Part shown: positions 1 through 8,094 of the stretch, one piece after another
How positions within the stretch are numbered: position 1 is the first letter of the stretch
Layout of the letters: every line of letters begins with the position of its first letter
From: JADJYF01 sp965278995
GTDB taxonomy: Bacteria > Pseudomonadota > Gammaproteobacteria > Ga0077536
NCBI GenBank assembly: GCA_965278995.1
Contig: OZ257136.1
Span: 3,844,001 to 3,908,000, forward strand
Length of the DNA stretch: 64,000 nucleotides
Direction of reading: 5' to 3'
Translations under genes and position numbers: made by a program
The notes under the pieces: model-generated
Database searches by the model: none
Told to the model about the DNA's origin: nothing
Seen by the model: the letters and a program-made list of their open reading frames with translations, nothing else

Positions 1-109
1 CCTGTATCGGTGTGCAGCGTAGAAAGCCGGCTTCGTCCAGACCTTTGAGCAGGTTCGGATGCAGATCGAAATTTTCGAAACAGATATCGGTCAACGTTTT
101 ATCGGACAC
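1..109 (-). CDS. rhlB: ATP-dependent RNA helicase RhlB, N-terminal fragment
   Basis: Only the first 36 codons are inside the window; the gene runs off the left edge. It starts at a GTG at 107-109 with an AAGGGAG ribosome binding site just upstream. The visible residues contain the DEAD-box Q motif: an upstream aromatic (FENFDLHP), a Gly-rich turn and a closing CTPIQ. The wording closely follows the RhlB N-terminus, the degradosome-associated helicase that unwinds structured mRNA in the cytoplasm. RhlE or another DEAD-box paralogue cannot be excluded from so short a piece. Short enough to be missed by ORF finders that need a complete frame. Confidence 0.72.
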   Translation of the reverse strand, partial: MSDKTLTDICFENFDLHPNLLKGLDEAGFLRCTPIQ

Positions 110-267
110 TAGAACTCCCTTCCAAGGGGGCGGCGGTGCGCAGGGACGGCTTCAGCGGTTCGCGGATTCAGAGCCTGGCGGTCGGTAGCATTCAGGATCA
201 ATCTGCGGCGGCGGTGGGATCCGCACTGCTTGCGCCGGCAAACACAGAGCCGCTCTGGCTGCGACGG

Positions 268-288
268 GCGCCGCTGCAATAGCGGCGC
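268..288. terminator. Perfect 8-bp GC hairpin between actP and rhlB
   Basis: GCGCCGCT and AGCGGCGC flank a five-base loop. The hairpin lies 76-96 bases past the actP stop and about 160 bases before the rhlB start, both on the minus strand. There is no T-tract after it, so it is at best a weak or Rho-assisted terminator; it could also be part of the rhlB leader. The rest of 110-363 shows no convincing gene. Confidence 0.35.
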
Positions 289-363
289 GCTCAAGCCGGG
301 CAGTATGACCGATAGATCGCGGAACTGAAACCCTGCTGCTGCGCCTGGCCTGAACCGTGATCC

Positions 364-2061
364 TTAATGTTGCACTGCCGATTCCGCGCCGATGCCGGTC
401 TGCGAGCGCACGAACTGCTCCTCGAACGCAGCAACCTCGGCTTTGCCTCGCTCGCTGTTGTCGAACAAGGAAACCGTAATCATGGTCACGAACGACACCG
501 TCATCGAGAACAAGGCCGGGAACTTGTAGGGAAAGATCGGCTCGGCATGGCCGAGGATCTCTTTCCAGATGGTCGGGCCGAGCACGAGGAGAATAACGCC
601 GGTCGCGAGCCCGGCCCAGCCGCCGACTACCGCGCCGGTAGTCGTCAGGCGTGGCCAGTACATCGACAGCAGGAGCACCGGGAAGAACACGGTCGAACTG
701 ACCGTGAACGGCAGTACGATCATGAACGCGATGTTCTGGTCCTTGAACGCGATACCCAGACCGACACCCAGGGCACCGAGCACCAGCGCCGCAATACGTG
801 AGACACGCATGACTTCCTGATCGCTGGCCTGACCATGCCGGAAGATGTTGGCATAGAGGTCGTGCGATATCGCTGACGCGCCAGCTATCGTCAAGCCAGC
901 GACGACGGCGACAATCGTCGCGAACGCAACGGCCGAAATGAACCCGAGCAGAAGATCACCACCCATCGCTTCGGCCAGGTGGATGGCCGCCATGTTCGGA
1001 CCGCCGCGAATGACGCCGGCATCGTCGAGGAAGTGCGGATTGTTCATGACGAAAGCGACCGCGCCGTAGCCGATGACAAACGTCAACAGGTAGAAATAGC
1101 CGATGAAACTCGCTGCCCAGAACACGGATTTCCGCGCTTCCTTGGCGTTCGGCACCGTAAAAAACCGCATCAGAACGTGCGGCATCGCGGCACCGCCGAA
1201 CAAGAGCATGGCGCCGCAGGAAATCGCAGAGACAGGATCGGTCAGCATGACGCCGGGCTCCATGACTTTGTGCTGGCCAGGGTGATTGTCGATCGCCGCC
1301 TGGTAAAGCCCATCGAGCGAAAAACCGAAACGCTGCAGAACGAGAAACGTGATGCCGGAAGCGCCGGACAGCAACAGAACAGCCTTGATCAGCTGCACGT
1401 AAGTTGTCGCAATCATGCCGCCAAAAGCGACATAGACAATGATCAGCACACCGATGATGATTTCAGCGTGCGCATACTGCAAGCCGAACAGGTTCGAAAT
1501 CAGCGTGCCCGCCCCGACCATCTGTACGATCAGATAGCCAACCACGAATGCCAGACTGGCCGTCGCGACCATCGCACGCATCGGGACCCTGGCAAGGCGA
1601 AACGAGACGATATCGCCAATCGTATAACGCCCGAGATTGCGTAACCTGTCGGCGAACAGGAACATCATCAGCGGCCAGGCGCCGAAAGGCACGACTGAAT
1701 AAATGAGCCCATCGAAACCAACGGTATAGATCAGCGCTGCAATGCCCATCAACGCTGCCGAAGAACACCAGTCCCCTGTGATCGCGAGGCCGTTCTGGAA
1801 ACCGGAGATGTTGCCGCCAGCGGTATAGAAGTCGCTGGTCGACTTGGTCCGACCTGCGGCCCACCAGGTGATGCCGAGCGAAATCAGCACGAACATGAAG
1901 AACATGCCGATGGCATTCATGTTGATCTTGGCCGGGTCGACACCGAGCAGGTCGATGAGCATCTTGCCGATGCCGCCCGTAGCAGCCGCATCCTGCGCCA
2001 GCGCAAGGATCGGGATGCCGATCAGGGCCGCGCCGAGCAGCACTTTGTGTACCGGTCTCAT
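364..2061 (-). CDS. actP: Cation/acetate symporter ActP-like (SSS family)
   Basis: 565-residue sodium:solute symporter. The N-terminus is a signal-like hydrophobic helix ending in LALAQ, as in ActP proteins, followed by many transmembrane helices. Sequences such as TSDFYTAGG and the ITGDWCSSAALMG stretch are typical of the acetate-permease branch. The role would be uptake of acetate or another short monocarboxylate with Na+ or H+ across the inner membrane. It overlaps the upstream DUF485 gene by four bases (ATGA), the usual yjcH-actP arrangement, so the two are co-translated. The exact substrate cannot be read from sequence. Confidence 0.88.
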   Translation of the reverse strand: MRPVHKVLLGAALIGIPILALAQDAAATGGIGKMLIDLLGVDPAKINMNAIGMFFMFVLISLGITWWAAGRTKSTSDFYTAGGNISGFQNGLAITGDWCSSAALMGIAALIYTVGFDGLIYSVVPFGAWPLMMFLFADRLRNLGRYTIGDIVSFRLARVPMRAMVATASLAFVVGYLIVQMVGAGTLISNLFGLQYAHAEIIIGVLIIVYVAFGGMIATTYVQLIKAVLLLSGASGITFLVLQRFGFSLDGLYQAAIDNHPGQHKVMEPGVMLTDPVSAISCGAMLLFGGAAMPHVLMRFFTVPNAKEARKSVFWAASFIGYFYLLTFVIGYGAVAFVMNNPHFLDDAGVIRGGPNMAAIHLAEAMGGDLLLGFISAVAFATIVAVVAGLTIAGASAISHDLYANIFRHGQASDQEVMRVSRIAALVLGALGVGLGIAFKDQNIAFMIVLPFTVSSTVFFPVLLLSMYWPRLTTTGAVVGGWAGLATGVILLVLGPTIWKEILGHAEPIFPYKFPALFSMTVSFVTMITVSLFDNSERGKAEVAAFEEQFVRSQTGIGAESAVQH

Positions 2062-2399
2062 GCGGATTTCTCCACATATGCACGGGCATCGGTCACGATG
2101 GCGCTGGTCAATGCATCGAATTCGCCATTGGCGCGATAAATGTAATAGCCGACCAGGGCGATGAATAGGACCGTCTGAATGAGACCGATGACGATACCCC
2201 AGGTAGTCGCATGACCCGAACCGATGGATTCACCCCACAGGCGCGCGAAACCCGCTTCGGGGTAGAACGCCGTCGCCAACGTGTACCAGGCGTCATTGGC
2301 CAGCACGATGCCAGCCAGGGTCCAGCTCAAGCGACGGCGCTTGACTTCCAACAGTCGAAAACGCGGATCCTTGAGAACCGCTTCGTAAATAGGTTGCAT
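2058..2399 (-). CDS. DUF485 family small membrane protein (YjcH-like)
   Basis: 113 residues starting at the ATG at 2397-2399, which has a strong GGGGGAG ribosome binding site seven bases upstream. A longer upstream frame exists but would run through the repeat region at 2573-2675 and has no comparable start signal. Two hydrophobic segments are visible, one around residues 28-46 and a second in TTWGIVIGLIQTVLFIALVG. DUF485 proteins accompany ActP-type symporters and are thought to assist or regulate them. Stop and actP start overlap by four bases. Confidence 0.85.
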   Translation of the reverse strand: MQPIYEAVLKDPRFRLLEVKRRRLSWTLAGIVLANDAWYTLATAFYPEAGFARLWGESIGSGHATTWGIVIGLIQTVLFIALVGYYIYRANGEFDALTSAIVTDARAYVEKSA

Positions 2400-2572
2400 G
2401 TCTCCCCCGAAATCGATGAGCGGCCCGGCCTGAGGCCAGCGGCAGCCGGATGGCCACGTCGCGCGCGGCGACTGTAACAGAAGCGCCCCGCAGCATTCCA
2501 TGTTGGGCGTTTCGGCGGCGGCTGTCGCGGTTCGGAGTTGGGCCGGCAGGCTTGTGTTGGTGCGGAGTCGGC

Positions 2573-2675
2573 TCGGCAGGCTTGTCTTGCTCCGGGACAC
2601 GCAGCAAGTACATCCATGTATGCTCGGGCGCCGCGTCCTGCGGCGCACGGCCCCGGAGCAAGACAAGCCCGCCGA
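2573..2675. repeat. Long inverted repeat with nested palindromes between RND and DUF485 genes
   Basis: The arms at 2573-2596 and 2652-2675 are 24 bases each and pair at 23 of 24 positions. The 55-base interior contains a TACATCCATGTA palindrome and a second hairpin, GCGCCGC-GTCCT-GCGGCGC, so the whole can fold into a branched cruciform. A degenerate direct copy of the left arm (shared GGCAGGCTTGT core) lies about 25 bases upstream near 2554-2570. It sits just past the RND permease stop (2709) and may end that transcript. It resembles REP-like intergenic elements, but I cannot assign a named family. Nothing else is recognisable in 2400-2708. Confidence 0.7.
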
Positions 2676-2708
2676 CCTGACACGCCGCCGTTAGTTGAGG
2701 TCTTCGTT

Positions 2709-5700
2709 TTATTGCGTAGGGGTGGACACTTCGTTTGATTCCGCGTTGTTGCCCCGCCCGCCAAAGCGTGCCGCGATATCGGCGAACAGGGTGTAGAAGA
2801 CCGGGATGACGAACAGAGTCAGCACGGTGCTCGAGAGCAGACCGCCAACGGCAACGACGCCGAGCGGGCGGCGGCTGTCGGCAGCGTCGCCGAAACCGAT
2901 GGCGATGGGCAGGATGCCGGCGATGGTGGCCAGGCTGGTCATGAGTATCGGTCGTAGACGGGTGCGTCCGGCTTCGACCATTGCGTCGTAGGCATCCTGC
3001 CCGGCGGCTCGGCGCTGATTGGCGAATTCGACCAGCAGAATCGAATTCTTGGTCACCAGTCCAACCAGGATGACGAGTCCGACCTGGCTGAAAATATTCA
3101 TCGTCATCGACGGAATGCGTGGTACGACGCGCGCCGCCCATTCGGCCCACTCCGGATGTGATGGGGCCCAGTGTGTCCAGCCGTGCAGCATCTGACCGCC
3201 GAAGTTCACCCAGGACAACAGATACAGCAGGCCGAAAGCGCCGAGGAATGCCAGTGGCAGCGCCAGCATCACGGTGAACGGATGGATCAGGCTTTCGAAC
3301 TGCGCCGCGAGCACCATGTAGACAACGACTATCGACAGCACGAACAGAAAATAGATGTCGCGGCTCGATTCCTTCAGATTGAGCGCTTCGCCTTTCCAAT
3401 CGTGGCCGAAACCTGCCGGCAGCGTCTCCTTCAGCAGCGCTTCCGTTCTTGCCACTGCCGTACCCAACGGCATACCAACAGGCGTCCCTTCGATGGTGGT
3501 GGAACGACTGCGCTGAAATCGCTCGATCTGGTTCGGTCCTGCACCGGTAGTGATGGTCACCAGGTTGGAGAGCTGAACAAGTTCGCCGGCGTTGTTGCGG
3601 ACGAAGATCGATTCCATTGCTGAGGGTGTCAGACGCGCTTCGCGTGCAAGCTGCACCAGTACTTCGTATTGTTTGCCATCGAGTTTGATCTCGGAGAGAT
3701 CTTCGCCGCCAAACAGGACCTGCAGCGTGCGCGAGATCTCCTGTATCGATACTCCGAGCGCACCTGCTCGATCGCGGTCGATGGCGATGCGCGCTTCGGG
3801 TTTGGTCAACTCGAATGTCGAGCGGACATTGGCGAGAAAGCCCTCTTTCTGCATTCGGCCGATCAGTTCGCCGGTGTAAGCGTCGAGTGTTTCCAGATTG
3901 GGATGCGTAATGATGAGTTGATAAGACTGCCCGAAACCGACATCGACGGCTTTCGGCGTTACCGGAAATGAAATCGCGCCTTCGACCTCGCCGAAGAATC
4001 GCGCGCCAAGCCCGACAGGGCCGCCGACGATATCGCTCAGATGCGCCCGGTCACCGTCTTTGAAGGTGCCATACATGATACCGACCGTCGCGTCGCCAGG
4101 GCCGTTAAATGGCAACGCGACTGCGCTGAAGTAACCCGCAGTCTCAGGAACGGAGGCAATGATCTCCTCCATCTGCCGCACCATCCTGTCGGTATATTCC
4201 GGCGTCGACCCCTGCGGCGCAATGCTCAGGCCGAGTACCCAGCCTTTGTCTTCGTCGGGCAGGAACTCGGACTCGAGATGCGTGAAGCAATACCACGACA
4301 TAACCAGCGATCCGGCGACCATCAGGATCATGAGATAACGATGCCGCAGCGACCAGCGCAGACCCCGTTCATAGCCACGTGCGAGTGCATCGAGGCCGGT
4401 GCCGAAAGCGCGGTAAATACGACCGTGGCGCTTGGCGGTCTCGGCGCGCAGGATGCGGCCGCCGACCATCGGCGCCAAAGTCAACGAAACGAAGGCGGAA
4501 ACGACAACTGCAGCGACCAAAGCGGCGGCAAATTCGAGCAGGAGGCGCCCGGTCAATCCGGTCAGGAATGCGAGCGGCAAAAATACAGCAACCAGGGAGA
4601 GTGTGATGGTGACGATGGCAAACGCGATTTCCCGCATTGTCTGGCTGGCGGCAGCCATCGGTGACATGCCGTTTTCAATATGGCGATGCATGTTCTCCAG
4701 CACGACGATGGAGTCGTCGACAACAACGCCAATCGCGAGCACCAGCGCGAGCAGAGTGAAAATATTGATGCTGAACCCGAGCACATAAAGCACGCCGAAA
4801 GTAGCGATTACGGATACCGGCACAGACAAAGCGGGAAGAATCGTCGCGCGCAGATCGCGCAGAAAGATGAAGATGGTAATAACGACGAGCAGAAACGCTA
4901 TGCCCAACGTCTCAAAGACTTCCTCGACTGCGCGTTCGACATAAAGCGTCGAATCGTAGCCGAGGTCGACTTTCATGCCGGGCGGGAGCAGTGGTGCAAT
5001 TTCGGCGAGCTTTGCTTTGATGCCATGAGCGACGGCGACTTCGTTGGCGCGCGATTGGCGCACCACACCGAGGCCGATGGTCGGCTGACCGTTAAAGCGC
5101 ATGATCGTGCGTTCGTCCTCGACTCCGGCTTCGGCATGACCGATGTCGAGCAATCGCACGATCTGGGTGCCGTCCTGACGAATGATCATGCGATCGAACT
5201 GCTCGACCGTCTTCATTTCGCCTTCGACCTGGATGGTCAGTTCGCGCTGCTGATTCTCGATGCGGCCGCTGGGCAGTTCGACATTCTGTTCGTTGAGTGC
5301 GCGTTCGACGTCGGCGACCGTTGCACCCAGCGCCGCCATGCGTGGCGGATCGAGGCGCAGACGGATGGCGAATTTCTTTTCGCCGCCGATGATGATCGAA
5401 CTGACGCCCGGTACGGTCTGCAACCGATCCTTGAACATATCCGCCGCGACTCGGGAGAGTTCGACCGGCGAATGCCGGTCGCTGAACAGCGAGATCCAGA
5501 TGATTGGCTGGGCTGCCGATGACTGCTTGGCGATGATTGGTTCGTCGACGTCTTCCGGCAGCTCACCGCGCACGCGCGCGACCCGATCGCGGACATCCTG
5601 CGCGCCGATATCGACATCACGCCCCTGCACGAACTCGACCGTGATCGACGACGCCTGTTCACGGCTTTCGCTCGACAGGATCCGAATGCCGTCGGCGCTC

Positions 5701-5933
5701 GAGATTGCTTCTTCGAGTTTCTCTGTGACTTCAGTCTCGACGACCTCGGGACTGGCGCCAGGATAGACCGTGAGCACGTTGACGATAGCCGCATCGACAT
5801 CCGGCAGTTCGCGCACCGGCAGGCGGTCGAGACCGAGCAGACCGAACACGACCAGAGCGAGACTCATCATACTGGTCAGGACCGGCCGCTCGATGCAGAT
5901 CTCGAAGAAGCTCTGCCTCATGTTGTTCAGCAT
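2709..5933 (-). CDS. RND efflux transporter permease (AcrB/MexF-like)
   Basis: 1074 residues, the usual length of a hydrophobe/amphiphile RND pump. It begins with the standard N-terminal helix (FFEICIERPVLTSMMSL) and carries the proton-relay Asp pair in VVVDDSIVVLENMHRH. It has two large periplasmic loops and a second block of helices ending near GVVAVGGLLSSTVLTLF. It exports drugs, dyes or other amphiphiles from the inner membrane and periplasm, driven by protons. The adaptor gene lies ten bases upstream on the same strand. No outer-membrane channel gene is in the window, so TolC or a similar partner is expected elsewhere. Substrates are unknown. Confidence 0.93.
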   Translation of the reverse strand: MLNNMRQSFFEICIERPVLTSMMSLALVVFGLLGLDRLPVRELPDVDAAIVNVLTVYPGASPEVVETEVTEKLEEAISSADGIRILSSESREQASSITVEFVQGRDVDIGAQDVRDRVARVRGELPEDVDEPIIAKQSSAAQPIIWISLFSDRHSPVELSRVAADMFKDRLQTVPGVSSIIIGGEKKFAIRLRLDPPRMAALGATVADVERALNEQNVELPSGRIENQQRELTIQVEGEMKTVEQFDRMIIRQDGTQIVRLLDIGHAEAGVEDERTIMRFNGQPTIGLGVVRQSRANEVAVAHGIKAKLAEIAPLLPPGMKVDLGYDSTLYVERAVEEVFETLGIAFLLVVITIFIFLRDLRATILPALSVPVSVIATFGVLYVLGFSINIFTLLALVLAIGVVVDDSIVVLENMHRHIENGMSPMAAASQTMREIAFAIVTITLSLVAVFLPLAFLTGLTGRLLLEFAAALVAAVVVSAFVSLTLAPMVGGRILRAETAKRHGRIYRAFGTGLDALARGYERGLRWSLRHRYLMILMVAGSLVMSWYCFTHLESEFLPDEDKGWVLGLSIAPQGSTPEYTDRMVRQMEEIIASVPETAGYFSAVALPFNGPGDATVGIMYGTFKDGDRAHLSDIVGGPVGLGARFFGEVEGAISFPVTPKAVDVGFGQSYQLIITHPNLETLDAYTGELIGRMQKEGFLANVRSTFELTKPEARIAIDRDRAGALGVSIQEISRTLQVLFGGEDLSEIKLDGKQYEVLVQLAREARLTPSAMESIFVRNNAGELVQLSNLVTITTGAGPNQIERFQRSRSTTIEGTPVGMPLGTAVARTEALLKETLPAGFGHDWKGEALNLKESSRDIYFLFVLSIVVVYMVLAAQFESLIHPFTVMLALPLAFLGAFGLLYLLSWVNFGGQMLHGWTHWAPSHPEWAEWAARVVPRIPSMTMNIFSQVGLVILVGLVTKNSILLVEFANQRRAAGQDAYDAMVEAGRTRLRPILMTSLATIAGILPIAIGFGDAADSRRPLGVVAVGGLLSSTVLTLFVIPVFYTLFADIAARFGGRGNNAESNEVSTPTQ

Positions 5934-5943
5934 GGCCGCGGGT

Positions 5944-7062
5944 TCAGCTATTTTTCGTCGGTGCGGGCACCGTCACGCCGTAGCGGGCCGATTCGGGTGC
6001 AATCGTGATGCGCGTACCCGGACCCAGCTTCTGGCTGCCTTCGACAACGACACGCTCGCCGGCTGCGAGACCTTCGAGGATCTCAGCTTGACCCGCCAAA
6101 CGGATGCCGACTTTGACCATACGCATTTCGGCGCGACCTTCGGCATTCATCACCACCAGGCTCGCCTGGTCGGTGCGGAAACTGAGCGCGGTTTCGGGTA
6201 CCACGATGGCTTCGTCGCTCACGCGGAAGATCAAATCGAGATTGGCGAACATGCCTGGTCGCAGACGCAGGTCCGCATTTGCGACATAGGCTTTGACCTG
6301 CAGCGTTCGACTGCGTGGATCGAGTACCGGCGACAGGAAATACAGCGTGCCCTGGAACGTTTCTCCTGGCCATGCAGCGGTCGTGATGGCGATGGTCTGG
6401 CCGGGCGCGACCTGGCTCACGTAGCGCTCTGGCACATTGAATTCGACGGTCAATGGGTCGATGCGCACGAGCGTCGTCAGGATTTGACCGCGATCGAGAT
6501 ATTGGCCAACCGAGACCTGTCGAGCACCGATCACGCCGGCAAACGGCGCGACCAGTCTGGCGTCGGACAGACGCTCCTCGGCCAACCGCAAGCTGGCGTG
6601 CGTGGAATCCAGAGTCGAACGGTATTGATCGAACTGTTGCGTGGAGATGGTGTTGCGCGCGACCAGTGCTTTTCCACGTTCGAAATCCTGCGCCGCCATG
6701 GCGGCTCGGGCACGAGCTTCGGCAACTTCTGCTTCGAGCTTGCCCGCATCGAGCCGCGCCAGCAGCTGCCCCGGTTGGACGACCAGTCCCTCGCTGAAAC
6801 CGATTTCCGTAATGCGTGCATCGATCTCGCTGCGAACTTCGATCGCATCCTTGGGGCCGAAATTGCCGACCAGCGAGAGTTTCTCTTCTATCGGTCGTTT
6901 CTCGGCGACACCGATTACTGCCTGCACCGCCATGTCTGCCGGCGGACCACCGCCGGGTGACGGCGGCTTGCCGCAGCCGGCCAGCACCAGCAGGCCCGCG
7001 AGAGCGACTATGAACGATAGAAAAAAGCGACGAACACGAAGCAGGCGAATGAACATGGGCAT
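5944..7062 (-). CDS. RND periplasmic adaptor (membrane fusion) lipoprotein
   Basis: About 372 residues from the ATG at 7060-7062; an ATG at 7054-7056 gives an equally good signal, and an upstream ATG at 7108-7110 would leave the lipobox too deep. The signal peptide ends in a lipobox (LVLAGC), so the protein should be a lipoprotein facing the periplasm. It shows the lipoyl-type half motifs (AQLLARLDAGKLEAEVAEA), an alpha-hairpin and the beta-barrel region (ERYVSQVAPGQ) of MexE/MdtA-like adaptors. It bridges the pump encoded immediately downstream to an outer-membrane channel. The start codon has no clear ribosome binding site. Confidence 0.88.
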   Translation of the reverse strand: MPMFIRLLRVRRFFLSFIVALAGLLVLAGCGKPPSPGGGPPADMAVQAVIGVAEKRPIEEKLSLVGNFGPKDAIEVRSEIDARITEIGFSEGLVVQPGQLLARLDAGKLEAEVAEARARAAMAAQDFERGKALVARNTISTQQFDQYRSTLDSTHASLRLAEERLSDARLVAPFAGVIGARQVSVGQYLDRGQILTTLVRIDPLTVEFNVPERYVSQVAPGQTIAITTAAWPGETFQGTLYFLSPVLDPRSRTLQVKAYVANADLRLRPGMFANLDLIFRVSDEAIVVPETALSFRTDQASLVVMNAEGRAEMRMVKVGIRLAGQAEILEGLAAGERVVVEGSQKLGPGTRITIAPESARYGVTVPAPTKNS

Positions 7063-7209
7063 GCGAGGCGGACTACTTTGAAAACTGTGACTAAGAACCC
7101 TGGTCAACATTATCGCTACATTCGGTAGTTCCTGCGCGGCCGCTGGGTCGTTGCAGCACGAGCCAGACTATTCACATACGAAATAAACACTGTTTAATTT
7201 ATCCATTTC

Positions 7210-7215
7210 TATAAT
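7210..7215 (+). promoter_or_regulatory. Candidate -10 box (TATAAT) before the 7294 gene
   Basis: A perfect TATAAT stands 79 bases before the small ORF at 7294, in an AT-rich patch (7170-7215) unlike the GC-rich surroundings. No good -35 hexamer sits 16-18 bases upstream. The transcribed leader would contain a hairpin, arms 7238-7244 and 7273-7279 (CTTCCCA/TGGGAAG) with an inner GCCG/CGGC stem, ending just before the AAGG ribosome binding site at 7282-7285. The adaptor gene promoter on the other strand must also lie in 7063-7200. Confidence 0.4.
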
Positions 7216-7293
7216 CTGGGTTCATGGACCAGACTTGCTTCCCAAGAGAGCCGCCACAACCTGTGACGGCACTGGGAAGACAAGGACTACGCC

Positions 7294-7560
7294 ATGTTTC
7301 CATTACACCGCAAACTTGCCATCGCCGGGTTGAATCGCAACCCGGCCGTCTTTTTCGAAGCGCCCAAACTGCACGGCGGCGTGAACCGGGTCGTGCCGAT
7401 AGCGGTCGAGTCCGAAGACACGCTTGCCGCCGTCGCCGCAGCATCCGAGGAACGTCGCGCACTGCGTTTCGCCGTCGTTGCTGGCATCACCAGCGCCGCA
7501 CTGTGGGCAGCTGTAATTATCCTGCTGGCCAGCAGTCTGGAAGTTCCGACCCTCCTGTGA
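7294..7560 (+). CDS. Small single-pass membrane protein, unknown function
   Basis: 88 residues with an AAGG ribosome binding site eight bases before the ATG. The first 55 residues are soluble and mixed in charge. Residues about 58-80 (RFAVVAGITSAALWAAVIILLA) form one transmembrane helix, leaving a very short C-terminal tail. I recognise no family. Its own candidate promoter, leader hairpin and a strong terminator directly after the stop suggest a monocistronic, well-expressed transcript, which supports it as a real gene despite its size. Confidence 0.6.
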   Translation: MFPLHRKLAIAGLNRNPAVFFEAPKLHGGVNRVVPIAVESEDTLAAVAAASEERRALRFAVVAGITSAALWAAVIILLASSLEVPTLL

Positions 7561-7568
7561 GCCCCTCT

Positions 7569-7609
7569 GCGGGCGCGGCGACCTCCCCGCCGTCGCGCCC
7601 GCTATTTTT
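7569..7609 (+). terminator. Rho-independent terminator
   Basis: GCGGGCGCG (7569-7577) pairs with CGCGCCCGC (7594-7602), followed at once by TATTTTT. It starts eight bases after the stop of the 7294 gene and is the clearest intrinsic terminator in the window. Confidence 0.8.
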
Positions 7610-7703
7610 CCTATCGTGCACGCAGCGCTTTAATCATGTGATCATGCCCGCAAACCCTTATCGGCGCCGGGACGATGACTATGTTGATGACAATGGCCGG
7701 GCC

Positions 7704-8066
7704 ATGAAAGCGATACCGCCAGCACTGCTGCTGACCACCGCTGTGGCTCTCGGACTCTATCTGGGTTGGCTCTATCTACGTCGCGAGCGCAGACCGAAGC
7801 TTATCGGTCTGCATCTGCTGCTTGGCGCTGCCGGCCTGCAGACCACCTTGATGATGTTGCGGGCGACGTCCGGCGGCGACGCGTTCCGCGCCGGCACGAT
7901 CGGCACCATCACTACCTGCCTGCTCGCAGGCGCAATGTTTTCCGGTCTGCTGGCACCGTTGCTCGGCCGCGGATCGCGCAGTACCGCCAACGTCGTCGTG
8001 GCTACGCACGCGAGTGTCGGGCTCGCCGGTTTTCTGCTCTTCCTGGTCTGGATGCTGCGCGGCTGA
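7704..8066 (+). CDS. Small multi-pass membrane protein, unknown function
   Basis: About 120 residues from the ATG at 7704; an in-frame ATG at 7644 would add a 20-residue arginine- and aspartate-rich tail and cannot be excluded, as neither start has a clear ribosome binding site. Four hydrophobic helices are visible: LLLTTAVALGLYLGWLYL, LHLLLGAAGLQTTLMML, the GTITTCLLAGAMFSGLLAPLL stretch and a C-terminal helix ending VWMLRG. The layout resembles small DUF-type four-helix membrane proteins, but I do not recognise the family. It converges with the TonB-system operon, 28 bases apart. Confidence 0.6.
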   Translation: MKAIPPALLLTTAVALGLYLGWLYLRRERRPKLIGLHLLLGAAGLQTTLMMLRATSGGDAFRAGTIGTITTCLLAGAMFSGLLAPLLGRGSRSTANVVVATHASVGLAGFLLFLVWMLRG

Positions 8067-8094
8067 CGTTGCGCAGCTATCGACGAATCTGCGC

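Noticed and set aside
109..294. Minus-strand 61-codon frame before rhlB
   Set aside because: Arginine-rich low-quality frame without start signal; ends at the real rhlB start.
8071..8094. GCGCAG/CTGCGC hairpin between convergent genes
   Set aside because: Six-bp stem with a twelve-base loop and no T-run; too weak to call as a terminator.
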